DNA from: Prevotella sp. UBA1104
GTDB lineage: Bacteria > Bacteroidota > Bacteroidia > Bacteroidales > Bacteroidaceae
NCBI GenBank assembly: GCA_002314055.1
Contig: DCBP01000068.1
Span: 1-26,537 of the forward strand
DNA: 26,537 nt
Direction of reading: 5' to 3'
Positions 8,233 to 15,795 of the stretch are shown here, piece by piece (within the stretch, counting starts at the first letter, position 1; the number at the start of each line of letters is the position of its first letter). The position numbers and the translations under genes are program-made. Under the pieces are notes generated by a model. The model searched no databases, had not been told where the DNA came from, and saw nothing but the letters and a program-made list of their open reading frames with translations.

Positions 8233-9729
8233 ATGAATTTATCATCTTTTATCAAAATTAACCCTGCCGACAGCGTAGTGGTTTGTCTGCGACCTTTTAA
8301 GAAAGGCGAGAAAATCAATGTCGACGGCAAGGAAATCGAAGTACTTCAAGACACACCTGCAGGACACAAGGTCTTAATTAAAGATGCTCCTAAGGGGACG
8401 AACATCATCAAATACGGCTACCCTATAGGTCATTCAAAGGAAGATCTTGTTATGGGCCAGTGGGTAAACGAGAATAATTTAAAGACCAACCTCTCCGGAA
8501 CTCTTACATATGAATATCATCCCGTAAACGAAGTTCTTAATATTAAAAAAGACAAGCGCACATTCAAGGGATACAGAAGAAAGAACGGTGAGGTCGGCGT
8601 AAGAAATGAAATTTGGATTGTTCCTACAGTAGGATGTGTAAACGGAATTTCGGATCGCCTTGCAGAAATGCTACAGAAGGAAACAAACTTAGAAGGCATT
8701 GACGCAGTACATTCATGGCACCACAACTACGGTTGTTCACAATTGAGCGGTGACCACGAAAACACACGTAAGGTATTGAGAGACATCGTCCTTCACCCTA
8801 ATGCAGGAGCCGTCCTCGTTGTAGGACTCGGTTGCGAGAACAACCAGCCGGATAAGTTTGAAGAGCTCCTAGGAGACTACGACAAGGACAGAATAAAATT
8901 CATGGTTGCACAGAATGTCAAAGGAGACGAAATCGAGGAAGGAATGAAAATTCTGCGCTCACTTTACAACATAGCAAAGGAGGACAAGCGTACAGACTGT
9001 GAATTAAGCGACTTGCGCATCGGACTGAAATGTGGCGGTAGTGATGGTTTCAGCGGCATTACAGGAAACCCACTTGTTGGAGAATTCTCTGACTTCGTAG
9101 TGGCACAAGGTGGAACGACAATACTTACTGAAGTTCCAGAGATGTTTGGTGCCGAGACTATACTGATGAATAGATGCAAGACACCAGAATTATTCGACGA
9201 AACAGTAAAACTTATTAATGATTTCAAGGAATATTTCTTGAGTCATGGTGAACCTGTAGGAGAAAATCCATCACCAGGAAATAAAGCCGGCGGCATTTCT
9301 ACCCTTGAAGATAAAGCCCTCGGATGTACACAGAAATGTGGACGCGCAATGGTTAGTGGAGTTTTGGGATATGGAGACAGACTTAAGGTTAATGGTCTGA
9401 ACCTACTTTCAGCTCCAGGTAACGACCTTGTAGCCTCAACAGCACTTGCTGCTGCCGGATGTCAGATTGTGCTGTTCACAACAGGAAGAGGAACTCCATT
9501 CGGAACATTCATTCCGACAATGAAGATTTCGACAAACAGTAATCTGTACAACAACAAGTCTAACTGGATTGACTTCAACGCCGGCGAACTCGTTCAAGGA
9601 ACAAGTATGCCAGAACTCGTAGACAAATTCATAGATAAAGTTATTGCCGTAGCAAGCGGCGAAAAGACTTGTAACGAGAAGAACGGATATAGAGAGATTG
9701 CCATTTTCAAGAATGGTGTTACTCTATAA
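8233..9729 (+). CDS. uxaA: Altronate dehydratase
   Basis: A 498-residue UxaA-type dehydratase converting D-altronate to 2-keto-3-deoxygluconate, feeding the KDG kinase and KDPG aldolase encoded at 6848-5086. The N-terminal SAF-like domain (about 10-78) has the metal-site AGHK around H45 and the GH at 66-67. The C-terminal GD/AH-family domain follows, with VRN (123-125), HNYGCSQ (164-170), GLGCENNQ (198-205) and a GGSDGFSG stretch near residue 275. The length matches single-chain UxaA. It begins 41 bases after the LacI-type regulator and is closed by a strong hairpin terminator at 9750-9790. The related galactarate dehydratase GarD is possible, but the KDG genes next door favour altronate. Confidence 0.92.
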   Translation: MNLSSFIKINPADSVVVCLRPFKKGEKINVDGKEIEVLQDTPAGHKVLIKDAPKGTNIIKYGYPIGHSKEDLVMGQWVNENNLKTNLSGTLTYEYHPVNEVLNIKKDKRTFKGYRRKNGEVGVRNEIWIVPTVGCVNGISDRLAEMLQKETNLEGIDAVHSWHHNYGCSQLSGDHENTRKVLRDIVLHPNAGAVLVVGLGCENNQPDKFEELLGDYDKDRIKFMVAQNVKGDEIEEGMKILRSLYNIAKEDKRTDCELSDLRIGLKCGGSDGFSGITGNPLVGEFSDFVVAQGGTTILTEVPEMFGAETILMNRCKTPELFDETVKLINDFKEYFLSHGEPVGENPSPGNKAGGISTLEDKALGCTQKCGRAMVSGVLGYGDRLKVNGLNLLSAPGNDLVASTALAAAGCQIVLFTTGRGTPFGTFIPTMKISTNSNLYNNKSNWIDFNAGELVQGTSMPELVDKFIDKVIAVASGEKTCNEKNGYREIAIFKNGVTL

Positions 9730-9749
9730 ATAAAAAGATTTCCAACGTG

Positions 9750-9790
9750 GGTGTGTCAAAATAAGTCCTATTTTGGCACACCTTTATATA
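9750..9790 (+). terminator. Rho-independent terminator after uxaA
   Basis: GTGTGTCAAAATA (9751-9763) pairs with TATTTTGGCACAC (9769-9781) over 13 positions with one G-U wobble, extended by G9750/C9782. The loop is AGTCC and the tail is TTTATATATA. It ends 20-60 bases past the uxaA stop and separates the hexuronate genes from the antiporter gene. Confidence 0.8.
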
Positions 9791-9814
9791 TATAAGGTAA
9801 GAGATATAACAGAG

Positions 9815-11101
9815 ATGACAATAAATCACAAGCAAGGATGTATGGCAATATCACCACTCGTGTTTTTCGTGGCGATATATTTTCTGTCGTCCATCATTTC
9901 AGGCGACTTCTACAAGATGCCAATAACAATAGCATTTTTGTTCGCATGCATGTTTGCGATAATAACATACAAAGGAAAACCTTTAAAAGAAAGGATAAAG
10001 ACTTTCTGCCAGGGGGCAGGAGCATATGATGTAATGTTTATGTTGTGTATCTTCGTTGAAGCCGGAGCATTTGCCAATTCCGCAAAGGAAATCGGATGTA
10101 TAGACGCTACGGTAAACATGACAATGAACATACTGCCAGACAATATGATTATACCAGGTCTATTCATTGCGACCTGCTTTATATCATTATCTATAGGAAC
10201 AAGCGTGGGAACAATTGTTGCCCTTGTACCTATCGCTACAAGTCTTGCCCACTCTACTGGAACAGACCCTTCACTAATGGTAGCAATAATCGTTGGCGGT
10301 GCTTTCTTTGGAGATAATCTCTCGTTTATATCAGACACGACAATAGTCGCGACAAACACTCAGCATTGTAAGCAAAGAGACAAATTCATAGTCAACTCTT
10401 ATACCACAATACCAACTGCAATTATTGCCCTAATTATATATTTTATAATCGGAGGACAATTAAACACTCCAGAAAATGTGCCAAGCGTAAATTACGTAAA
10501 AATAATCCCGTATCTTATCGTCATCGGATGCTCGTTGGCAGAAATAAACGTGCTCGTGGTCTTGACACTTGGAATAATGTCAACAGGAGTAATTGGAATA
10601 ATCTACGGCGACTGCGACTTCTTCAGCTGGTGCAAGACGATGAGCGACGGTATTGCAGGCATGGGGGATTTAATTGTAGTAGCAGTACTTGCCGGTGGGT
10701 TACTGAAAATTCTGAGCGAAAATGGAGCCCTGGAATATATCATCAAGCTTATGACAACTAAGATAAAGAACAAAAGGAGTTGTGAACTCGCAATAGGCAT
10801 GCTAGTTGGAATAGTCAATATATGCACGGCAAACAATACTATAGCCATCATGACCGTAGGAAAAATATCCAAGGACATTGGCGACAAATATGGAGTTGAC
10901 AACAGGAAAAACGCCAGTATTCTCGATACATTCTCTTGTTGCGTGCAAAGTATCCTGCCTTATGGCGCACAAATACTTATGGCATGCGGGTTAAGTGCTG
11001 TAAGTCCGATACTTATAATCAAGCATCTGTATTACCCATTCTTACTATTTGCAGTATCAATCATTGCAATAATAATCAGATATCCTAAAAAATTCAGCTG
11101 A
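9815..11101 (+). CDS. NhaC-family Na+/H+ antiporter
   Basis: A 428-residue inner-membrane transporter with about 10-12 hydrophobic segments. The family motifs GTSVGTIVALVPIA (128-141) and GGAFFGDNLSFISDTT (161-176) are characteristic of NhaC-type antiporters, as is a TANNTIAI motif in the C-terminal half. I chose the ATG at 9815 (MTINHKQG); the longer reading from TTG at 9773 starts inside the uxaA terminator and is rejected. The gene is AT-rich compared with the right-hand block. Its TGA overlaps the next gene's ATG by one base. NhaC-family members exchange Na+ for H+ or carry organic ions such as malate or lactate; the true substrate cannot be told. A link to uronate use is possible but unsupported. 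Confidence 0.88.
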   Translation: MTINHKQGCMAISPLVFFVAIYFLSSIISGDFYKMPITIAFLFACMFAIITYKGKPLKERIKTFCQGAGAYDVMFMLCIFVEAGAFANSAKEIGCIDATVNMTMNILPDNMIIPGLFIATCFISLSIGTSVGTIVALVPIATSLAHSTGTDPSLMVAIIVGGAFFGDNLSFISDTTIVATNTQHCKQRDKFIVNSYTTIPTAIIALIIYFIIGGQLNTPENVPSVNYVKIIPYLIVIGCSLAEINVLVVLTLGIMSTGVIGIIYGDCDFFSWCKTMSDGIAGMGDLIVVAVLAGGLLKILSENGALEYIIKLMTTKIKNKRSCELAIGMLVGIVNICTANNTIAIMTVGKISKDIGDKYGVDNRKNASILDTFSCCVQSILPYGAQILMACGLSAVSPILIIKHLYYPFLLFAVSIIAIIIRYPKKFS

Positions 11102-11919
11102 TGAACACAGTTTTGAACAATCTCATATCACTTGCCTCTGAAGGGGCATTCGGGAACAAAAGAGAAATAATTCCAATGTCTAAATTCAAATGGGGAGTTC
11201 TGCAAGAAATTGCAGAATACGAAGACATTATACCTTTTGTTTCAAAAGGCATGGAAAGACACGGCAATGATAATCCGGATACAATAACGCCATACGGAGA
11301 GAGTTACGCAAATGTACCGTTGAAGACAAGAGAAAAGATGCAGAACTCCAACTTTAACAACAGCGACAATTTGTCGCATGGTATGGACATTTCAGATATA
11401 GACTCCCTAAAGCTAACATACGTATTAAAAAAATATATACTAAAAGATATTGTAGACAAAGAAAGGCACAGCATTGATACATCAAAAACATCACTTGACT
11501 TTCTTGCACTTATAATACAAAATACGGATATAATATTGAGATACGGCATAAGGCTTCGTGGAATTATTGAAATCGGACTATTCCTTAGGAACAAAGGACA
11601 ATATGTTGATTTCGTAAAAGTAGAATCATGGATAAGTAAGCTAAAACTAAAAAAAATGGCAGCTTTACAAGCCAGCGTCCTAATAAAGCTGTTCGACTTC
11701 GAAAAAGACGAATTTCCTTACATTAGGAAATTCGAAGGCAAAGCCATTTCTCTTGCTACCGATTCGATGGAAAAAGTATATAAGATGAATAAGCGTTCAC
11801 GCAGTTTCAGTAAATACAGTATCAGGAATTGCATAAAATTCTACAGATACACACGCTCAGAAGCTCTATGCAAAGCTCTTTATATAACAAGCAGAAGTCT
11901 TGCCGACATCGAAGAGTAA
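11101..11919 (+). CDS. Hypothetical protein coupled to the NhaC gene
   Basis: A 272-residue protein, Lys- and Ile-rich, with no signal peptide and no clear membrane segment. I do not recognise the family with confidence. Most of it looks alpha-helical. The C-terminal part, with basic residues and a run of aromatic residues (KFYRYTRSEAL), vaguely recalls the tail of the uncharacterised nucleotidyltransferase family (NTP_transf_5), but the catalytic N-terminal GS...D motif of such enzymes is not present. The ATG overlaps the antiporter's TGA (TGATG), so it is probably translated by coupling with the antiporter. It may therefore be a cytoplasmic partner of that transporter. The coding call rests on length, coupling and composition similar to its neighbour. 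Confidence 0.7.
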   Translation: MNTVLNNLISLASEGAFGNKREIIPMSKFKWGVLQEIAEYEDIIPFVSKGMERHGNDNPDTITPYGESYANVPLKTREKMQNSNFNNSDNLSHGMDISDIDSLKLTYVLKKYILKDIVDKERHSIDTSKTSLDFLALIIQNTDIILRYGIRLRGIIEIGLFLRNKGQYVDFVKVESWISKLKLKKMAALQASVLIKLFDFEKDEFPYIRKFEGKAISLATDSMEKVYKMNKRSRSFSKYSIRNCIKFYRYTRSEALCKALYITSRSLADIEE

Positions 11920-11966
11920 AAATATACCTATAAAAAAATATAAGATTTACTCATAAATCAAATAAC

Positions 11967-11999
11967 CTTGTCGTTTTTTAATATTTTGTTGTAACTTTG
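11967..11999 (+). promoter_or_regulatory. Promoter of the GH25 lysozyme gene
   Basis: TAACTTTG (11992-11999) is a good -7 box, with CTTG (11967-11970) at the -33 position 21 nt upstream. The -7 box ends only 6 bases before the ATG at 12006, so transcription should begin at or within a few bases of the start codon. Confidence 0.6.
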
Positions 12000-12005
12000 C
12001 AAATT

Positions 12006-12722
12006 ATGAAACAATATTCAATAATCAGATTATTCACTCTTAGCATACTGACATTTTTATGCCTATGCACTAAAGCTCAGCAACCAGGTTCATACGTGCA
12101 ATGCGAGGATACTTGCCGCCACATACACGGCATAGACCTTAGCCACTATCAAGGAGAAGTGTTTTGGGAAGCTGTTGGCGACAACAGCAAGATGGCATAC
12201 GTGTACCTTAAAGCAACAGAGGGAGGAACAAGGATTGACCCTACATACAAAAAGAATATAGAATTAGCCCACAGATACGGACTAAAAGTTGGATCTTACC
12301 ATTTTTTCCGTCCTAAGGTAGACCTACAAATGCAACTCAACAACTTCATGTCGCAATGTCGTCCTGGAGACCAAGACCTACTGCCAATGATTGATATAGA
12401 AACGACAAGCGGGCTTGGAACTGAAGAATTCTGCGACTCGCTATTCAAATTTCTCAAACTCGTTGAAGTGGAATACAGACAAAAGCCTCTTTTATACACC
12501 GGTACTAATTTCTACAACAAACACTTGAAAGGGAAAATAGACGGTTACAAACTGATGATTGCCCAATACTCTACAAGAACGCCGAAACTCGAAGACAACA
12601 GAGACTATGACATGTGGCAATATACAGCGAAAGGCAGAATAAATGGAATAAACGCGTATGTTGACAAAAGCCGTTTTATGGGACGACACAGCATGCGTGA
12701 AATAAGATTTAGACACCATTAA
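12006..12722 (+). CDS. Secreted GH25 family lysozyme
   Basis: A 238-residue glycoside hydrolase family 25 muramidase, which cuts the beta-1,4 bond between N-acetylmuramic acid and N-acetylglucosamine in peptidoglycan. A signal peptide (about 1-24, ending CTKAQ) sends it to the periplasm or outside. The catalytic (beta/alpha) barrel follows, with D44 in HGIDLSHYQG and the acid pair D130/E132 in MIDIE; YLKATEG (67-73), GSYHFF (96-101) and MWQYT near the end are also family hallmarks. I used the ATG at 12006, since the TTG at 11997 lies in the promoter -7 box. It could remodel the cell's own wall or attack other bacteria or phage-type targets; no phage genes are adjacent. Confidence 0.92.
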   Translation: MKQYSIIRLFTLSILTFLCLCTKAQQPGSYVQCEDTCRHIHGIDLSHYQGEVFWEAVGDNSKMAYVYLKATEGGTRIDPTYKKNIELAHRYGLKVGSYHFFRPKVDLQMQLNNFMSQCRPGDQDLLPMIDIETTSGLGTEEFCDSLFKFLKLVEVEYRQKPLLYTGTNFYNKHLKGKIDGYKLMIAQYSTRTPKLEDNRDYDMWQYTAKGRINGINAYVDKSRFMGRHSMREIRFRHH

Positions 12723-12724
12723 AA

Positions 12725-12770
12725 GTTGAAAGATTGAAAGATTGAAGAATTGAAATATTAAAATATTAAA
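12725..12770 (+). repeat. Short AT-rich tandem repeat
   Basis: A string of degenerate 7-9-base units (GTTGAAA, GATTGAAA, GATTGAA, GAATTGAAA, TATTAAAA, TATTAAAA) fills the gap between the lysozyme and zinc-ribbon genes. Similar strings are common between genes in Bacteroidetes genomes. No promoter match is seen within it. Confidence 0.6.
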
Positions 12771-12791
12771 ACATAAAACAAGATTAGAATT

Positions 12792-13916
12792 ATGGCAATA
12801 ATAAAATGTCCAGAATGTGGACACCAGATTAGCGACAAGGCTGAAACCTGTCCAGTTTGCGGTGTCAGAATAAGTGGGAACATCGTCAAATGTCCTCACT
12901 GCGGCAATGTTTATCTTAAAGGGCAGGCATTATGCCCAGTTTGTCATCAGTCGCCTAACTCAACAAGTAGCAATGTTGCGACGACAAACACGGAGAAAGC
13001 TACAACCGAAGCCGACAAAACGTCAAAAACTTCAGGAACAGAAAAGAAAAAAAGCAATAAAAATAAAATAATTGCCATTATTATTGCTGTCGTTGTAATT
13101 TTAGCCGGAGGACTCTGGTATGCTAACAGCATGAACAGTCTGCACGGAGACGAGCAAACAGCTTATCTCAACGCTATGCAAAGCAGCGACCCAGCAGTAT
13201 TACAGGACTATCTCGACAGTTTTAAGGATGCGCCGCAAGAGCATATTGACTCAATACAAGCACATCTCGACATGCTCAGACAGAACGACTCAGAATGGAC
13301 AAATGCTGTATTAAGCAACTCTAAATCTGCTCTGCAACAGTATCTTGAAAGTCATCCGAACTCATTGCACAGAACGGAAGCGCTCCATAAAATTGACTCT
13401 ATAGACTGGGCTACCTGCTCACGCATGAATACGCCAGAGGCTTACCAAAACTATCTTACGGAACATAGCGACGGCGAACACGCTGTTGATGCACAAGAAA
13501 AGCTGGACAAGCTTGACGCAACGACAGTCAATGACATGGACAAAAAACAAGTTAGCAGCGTTTTCAAGCAGTTCTTCACCAGCATCAACAACAATGATGA
13601 AATGGGACTGACTTCTACAGTAAGCAGCGAACTGCATTTCCTGACAAATCCAAATGCCACAAAACAGGATGTCATTTCGTTCCTTCACAAACTCTACAAA
13701 GATGATGTAAGCAGTCTGACATGGAGACCCAACAACGACTACAATATAAAGAAGACCGACAATGGCGACAATACATACGAGTATGATGTTGAGTTTACTG
13801 TCGACGAAGCCATAACCACAAGCGATGCAGGCAAGAAATTCAACCAATATAAAGTAAAAGGCCATATCGACAAGAATAGCCAAATTTCAAATTTGCAGCT
13901 TATAAAGATAGGCTAA
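12792..13916 (+). CDS. Membrane-anchored double zinc-ribbon protein with helical repeats
   Basis: A 374-residue protein of clear modular design. Residues 1-52 form two zinc ribbons (C6/C9/C20/C23 and C34/C37/C48/C51, in CPxCG-type knuckles). A Thr/Lys-rich linker (53-91) leads to one membrane helix (93-111). Beyond it lie three related repeats of about 38 residues (124-162, 169-205, 206-242) with the shared pattern of a Y/W, then QxYLxxH/F, then EAxxKLD. The last 120 residues resemble an NTF2-like alpha/beta fold in predicted pattern. With no signal peptide, the ribbons should be cytoplasmic and the repeats outside the inner membrane. Function is unknown; it may be a structural or sensory protein. 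It lies 19 bases upstream of the phosphohydrolase gene and is probably co-transcribed with it. Confidence 0.82.
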   Translation: MAIIKCPECGHQISDKAETCPVCGVRISGNIVKCPHCGNVYLKGQALCPVCHQSPNSTSSNVATTNTEKATTEADKTSKTSGTEKKKSNKNKIIAIIIAVVVILAGGLWYANSMNSLHGDEQTAYLNAMQSSDPAVLQDYLDSFKDAPQEHIDSIQAHLDMLRQNDSEWTNAVLSNSKSALQQYLESHPNSLHRTEALHKIDSIDWATCSRMNTPEAYQNYLTEHSDGEHAVDAQEKLDKLDATTVNDMDKKQVSSVFKQFFTSINNNDEMGLTSTVSSELHFLTNPNATKQDVISFLHKLYKDDVSSLTWRPNNDYNIKKTDNGDNTYEYDVEFTVDEAITTSDAGKKFNQYKVKGHIDKNSQISNLQLIKIG

Positions 13917-13935
13917 CCTGTATCATCATCATAAG

Positions 13936-15597
13936 ATGCAGACTATAAATTTCAGAATTATACATACGAGCGACATACACGGTTGCTTTTTTCCATACGA
14001 CTTCATACACCGGAAAAAAGCAACCGGTTCTTTATCCAGAATATCTACCTACGTGAAGGAAATGAGAAGGAGGTATGGAGAGAATCTAATACTTCTCGAC
14101 TCTGGAGATTTCATGGAAGGACAGCCAACATGCGACTACGACAAATATTTCAAACCTCAAAAACAAAACACTGCAATAGAGGTTGCAAATTATATGAGAT
14201 ACGACTGCATGACTATCGGTAATCATGATGTAGAAATGGGAAATCTCATATATGACGACTTCACAAAAAAAGTATCTTGCCCGGTATTGGGAGCAAACGC
14301 TGTCAGCATAAAAGACGGTGAAAGCTATTTTACCCCATATCATATACTAAAACGACAAGGAATAAAGATTGCAGTCATCGGTATGGTTACACCAACTATA
14401 CCTTATTGGCTCGGAGAAGAACTATGGAGCGGCATGATGTTTACAGACATCTTAAAGGCTACGCAGGAACTATTAAAAAATATCCGTGAAAACGAGAAAC
14501 CAGACATAATTATCGGACTGTTTCATTCTGGCTGGGACGGAGGATTGAACGCAGAAGGAACCAAAGAAAACTGTATCAAGGAAATTGCAGAAAAGTTGGA
14601 TGGCCTTGACCTAATTCTATTCGGTCATGACCATATAATGCACTGCGAAAAACTGAGAAGAGCAAACGGCAGTGAAGTAGTCTGCCTCAACCCTGCAAGC
14701 GACGGAAAATCAATTAGCGTTGCAGACATCAGTATAAACAAACAGACAGGCGAGAAAAATATAAGCGGAAACATTCTGTCAGTGGAAAGCACAACAATAG
14801 ACAACAAATTCATAGACACATTCAAAGAAGAAATAAAGAGGACAAAAAATTATAGCGAAAATATCATCGCAAATATTCCATTCGAACTAAGAACCAGCGA
14901 CTGCTCTTTTGGAGTTTCAGCCATCAACAGCACCATACATCGCATACAACTCGATATAATGAAAGCAGATGTATCTTTCACCGCCCCACTCGCCTTTGAC
15001 GAAACGGTAGGAAACGGAGAAGTAAGATTTTGCGACATCTACCGACTATATAGATACGACAACTCTATCTACATGATACGCATGTCGGGCAAGGAGATTA
15101 AAGACTATCTCGAGATGAGTTATGACTTATGGATAAACACGATGCACTCTCCCGACGATCATCTTATGAAAACAATTTCTTATGAATACGACAACAAGAA
15201 AATATCTTTTTTCAAGAACTTAGTATTCAATTTCGACACAGCTGCAGGCATAATTTATTCAGTAGACGTAAGAGAGAGGAAAGGCAATAGAATAAAAATA
15301 ACATCCATGTCAGACGGGAAACCTTTCAAAGAAGAAAACAGCTACCATGTTGCCATGCACAGCTATAGAGGAAACGGAGGAAACGAACTGCTCACTAAGG
15401 GAGCTGGAATAAAACATACAGAACTAAAAGAAAGACTCCTGTCAAAGAGTCAACACAATATCCGTTTTTACCTTGTGGAATATTTGAGGAATAAGCCACA
15501 AGACACACTTCAACAAGTAGAAAACTGGACCTTCCAACCTGAGTGTTGGACACAAAAAGCAATAGAAAGGGAAAAAAGAATATTATTCAACAGATGA
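13936..15597 (+). CDS. 5'-nucleotidase/UshA-family metallophosphoesterase
   Basis: A 553-residue two-domain phosphohydrolase. The N-terminal calcineurin-like domain holds the two-metal site: D13 and H15 (SDIHG), D58 (DSGDFMEG), N96/H97 (GNHDVE), H197 (LFHSGWDG) and H231/H233 (GHDH). The C-terminal 5'-nucleotidase domain spans about 300-520 and includes the YRYDNS and YRGNGGNE stretches, which match the substrate-site region of the family. Family enzymes hydrolyse nucleoside monophosphates, UDP-sugars or cyclic nucleotides. Oddly, no signal peptide or lipobox is visible, though most relatives are periplasmic; the start is fixed by the upstream stop 19 bases away. It may therefore act in the cytoplasm. 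The exact substrate is not decidable. Confidence 0.88.
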   Translation: MQTINFRIIHTSDIHGCFFPYDFIHRKKATGSLSRISTYVKEMRRRYGENLILLDSGDFMEGQPTCDYDKYFKPQKQNTAIEVANYMRYDCMTIGNHDVEMGNLIYDDFTKKVSCPVLGANAVSIKDGESYFTPYHILKRQGIKIAVIGMVTPTIPYWLGEELWSGMMFTDILKATQELLKNIRENEKPDIIIGLFHSGWDGGLNAEGTKENCIKEIAEKLDGLDLILFGHDHIMHCEKLRRANGSEVVCLNPASDGKSISVADISINKQTGEKNISGNILSVESTTIDNKFIDTFKEEIKRTKNYSENIIANIPFELRTSDCSFGVSAINSTIHRIQLDIMKADVSFTAPLAFDETVGNGEVRFCDIYRLYRYDNSIYMIRMSGKEIKDYLEMSYDLWINTMHSPDDHLMKTISYEYDNKKISFFKNLVFNFDTAAGIIYSVDVRERKGNRIKITSMSDGKPFKEENSYHVAMHSYRGNGGNELLTKGAGIKHTELKERLLSKSQHNIRFYLVEYLRNKPQDTLQQVENWTFQPECWTQKAIEREKRILFNR

Positions 15598-15605
15598 CAA
15601 TATTC

Positions 15606-15684
15606 CCAATAATAACAATCAGAAAAACATCCAACAATAATGATAATCAGAAAACACCCCACAATAATGACAATCTGAGAAAAT
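15606..15684 (+). repeat. Three degenerate direct repeats upstream of htpG
   Basis: Copies begin at 15606, 15631 and 15659, each close to CCAaCAATAATGACAATCAGAAAAC (25-28 bases). The last ends about 15 bases before the sigma-54-type promoter. They could be activator (enhancer) binding sites for that promoter, or simple repeat expansion. There are too few copies and no unique spacers, so this is not a CRISPR array. Confidence 0.6.
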
Positions 15685-15698
15685 AGGTAGTAACTCAT

Positions 15699-15714
15699 TG
15701 GCATGATATTTGCA
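15699..15714 (+). promoter_or_regulatory. Sigma-54-type promoter of htpG
   Basis: TGGCATGATATTTGCA matches the -24/-12 consensus TGGCACR-N4-TTGCW except for one base, with GG (15700-15701) and GC (15712-15713) exactly 10 bases apart. Transcription would start near 15725, giving a leader of about 70 nt before the htpG ATG at 15796. The overlap with a Bacteroidetes -7-like ATTTGC means a primary-sigma promoter cannot be excluded. Confidence 0.55.
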
Positions 15715-15795
15715 GAAAGCATCAATGACTCTCAATTATGCTATAAACACATAAAGAGAGAGAATAAAAAGTTAATGATTAAAAAAACAAATATT

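Noticed and set aside
9773..9814. Upstream TTG start for the NhaC antiporter
   Set aside because: It lies in the 3' arm of the uxaA terminator and the extra 14 residues look non-functional; the ATG at 9815 is preferred.
15606..15684. Possible CRISPR-like array before htpG
   Set aside because: Only three degenerate copies in direct tandem, with no unique spacers and no cas genes.
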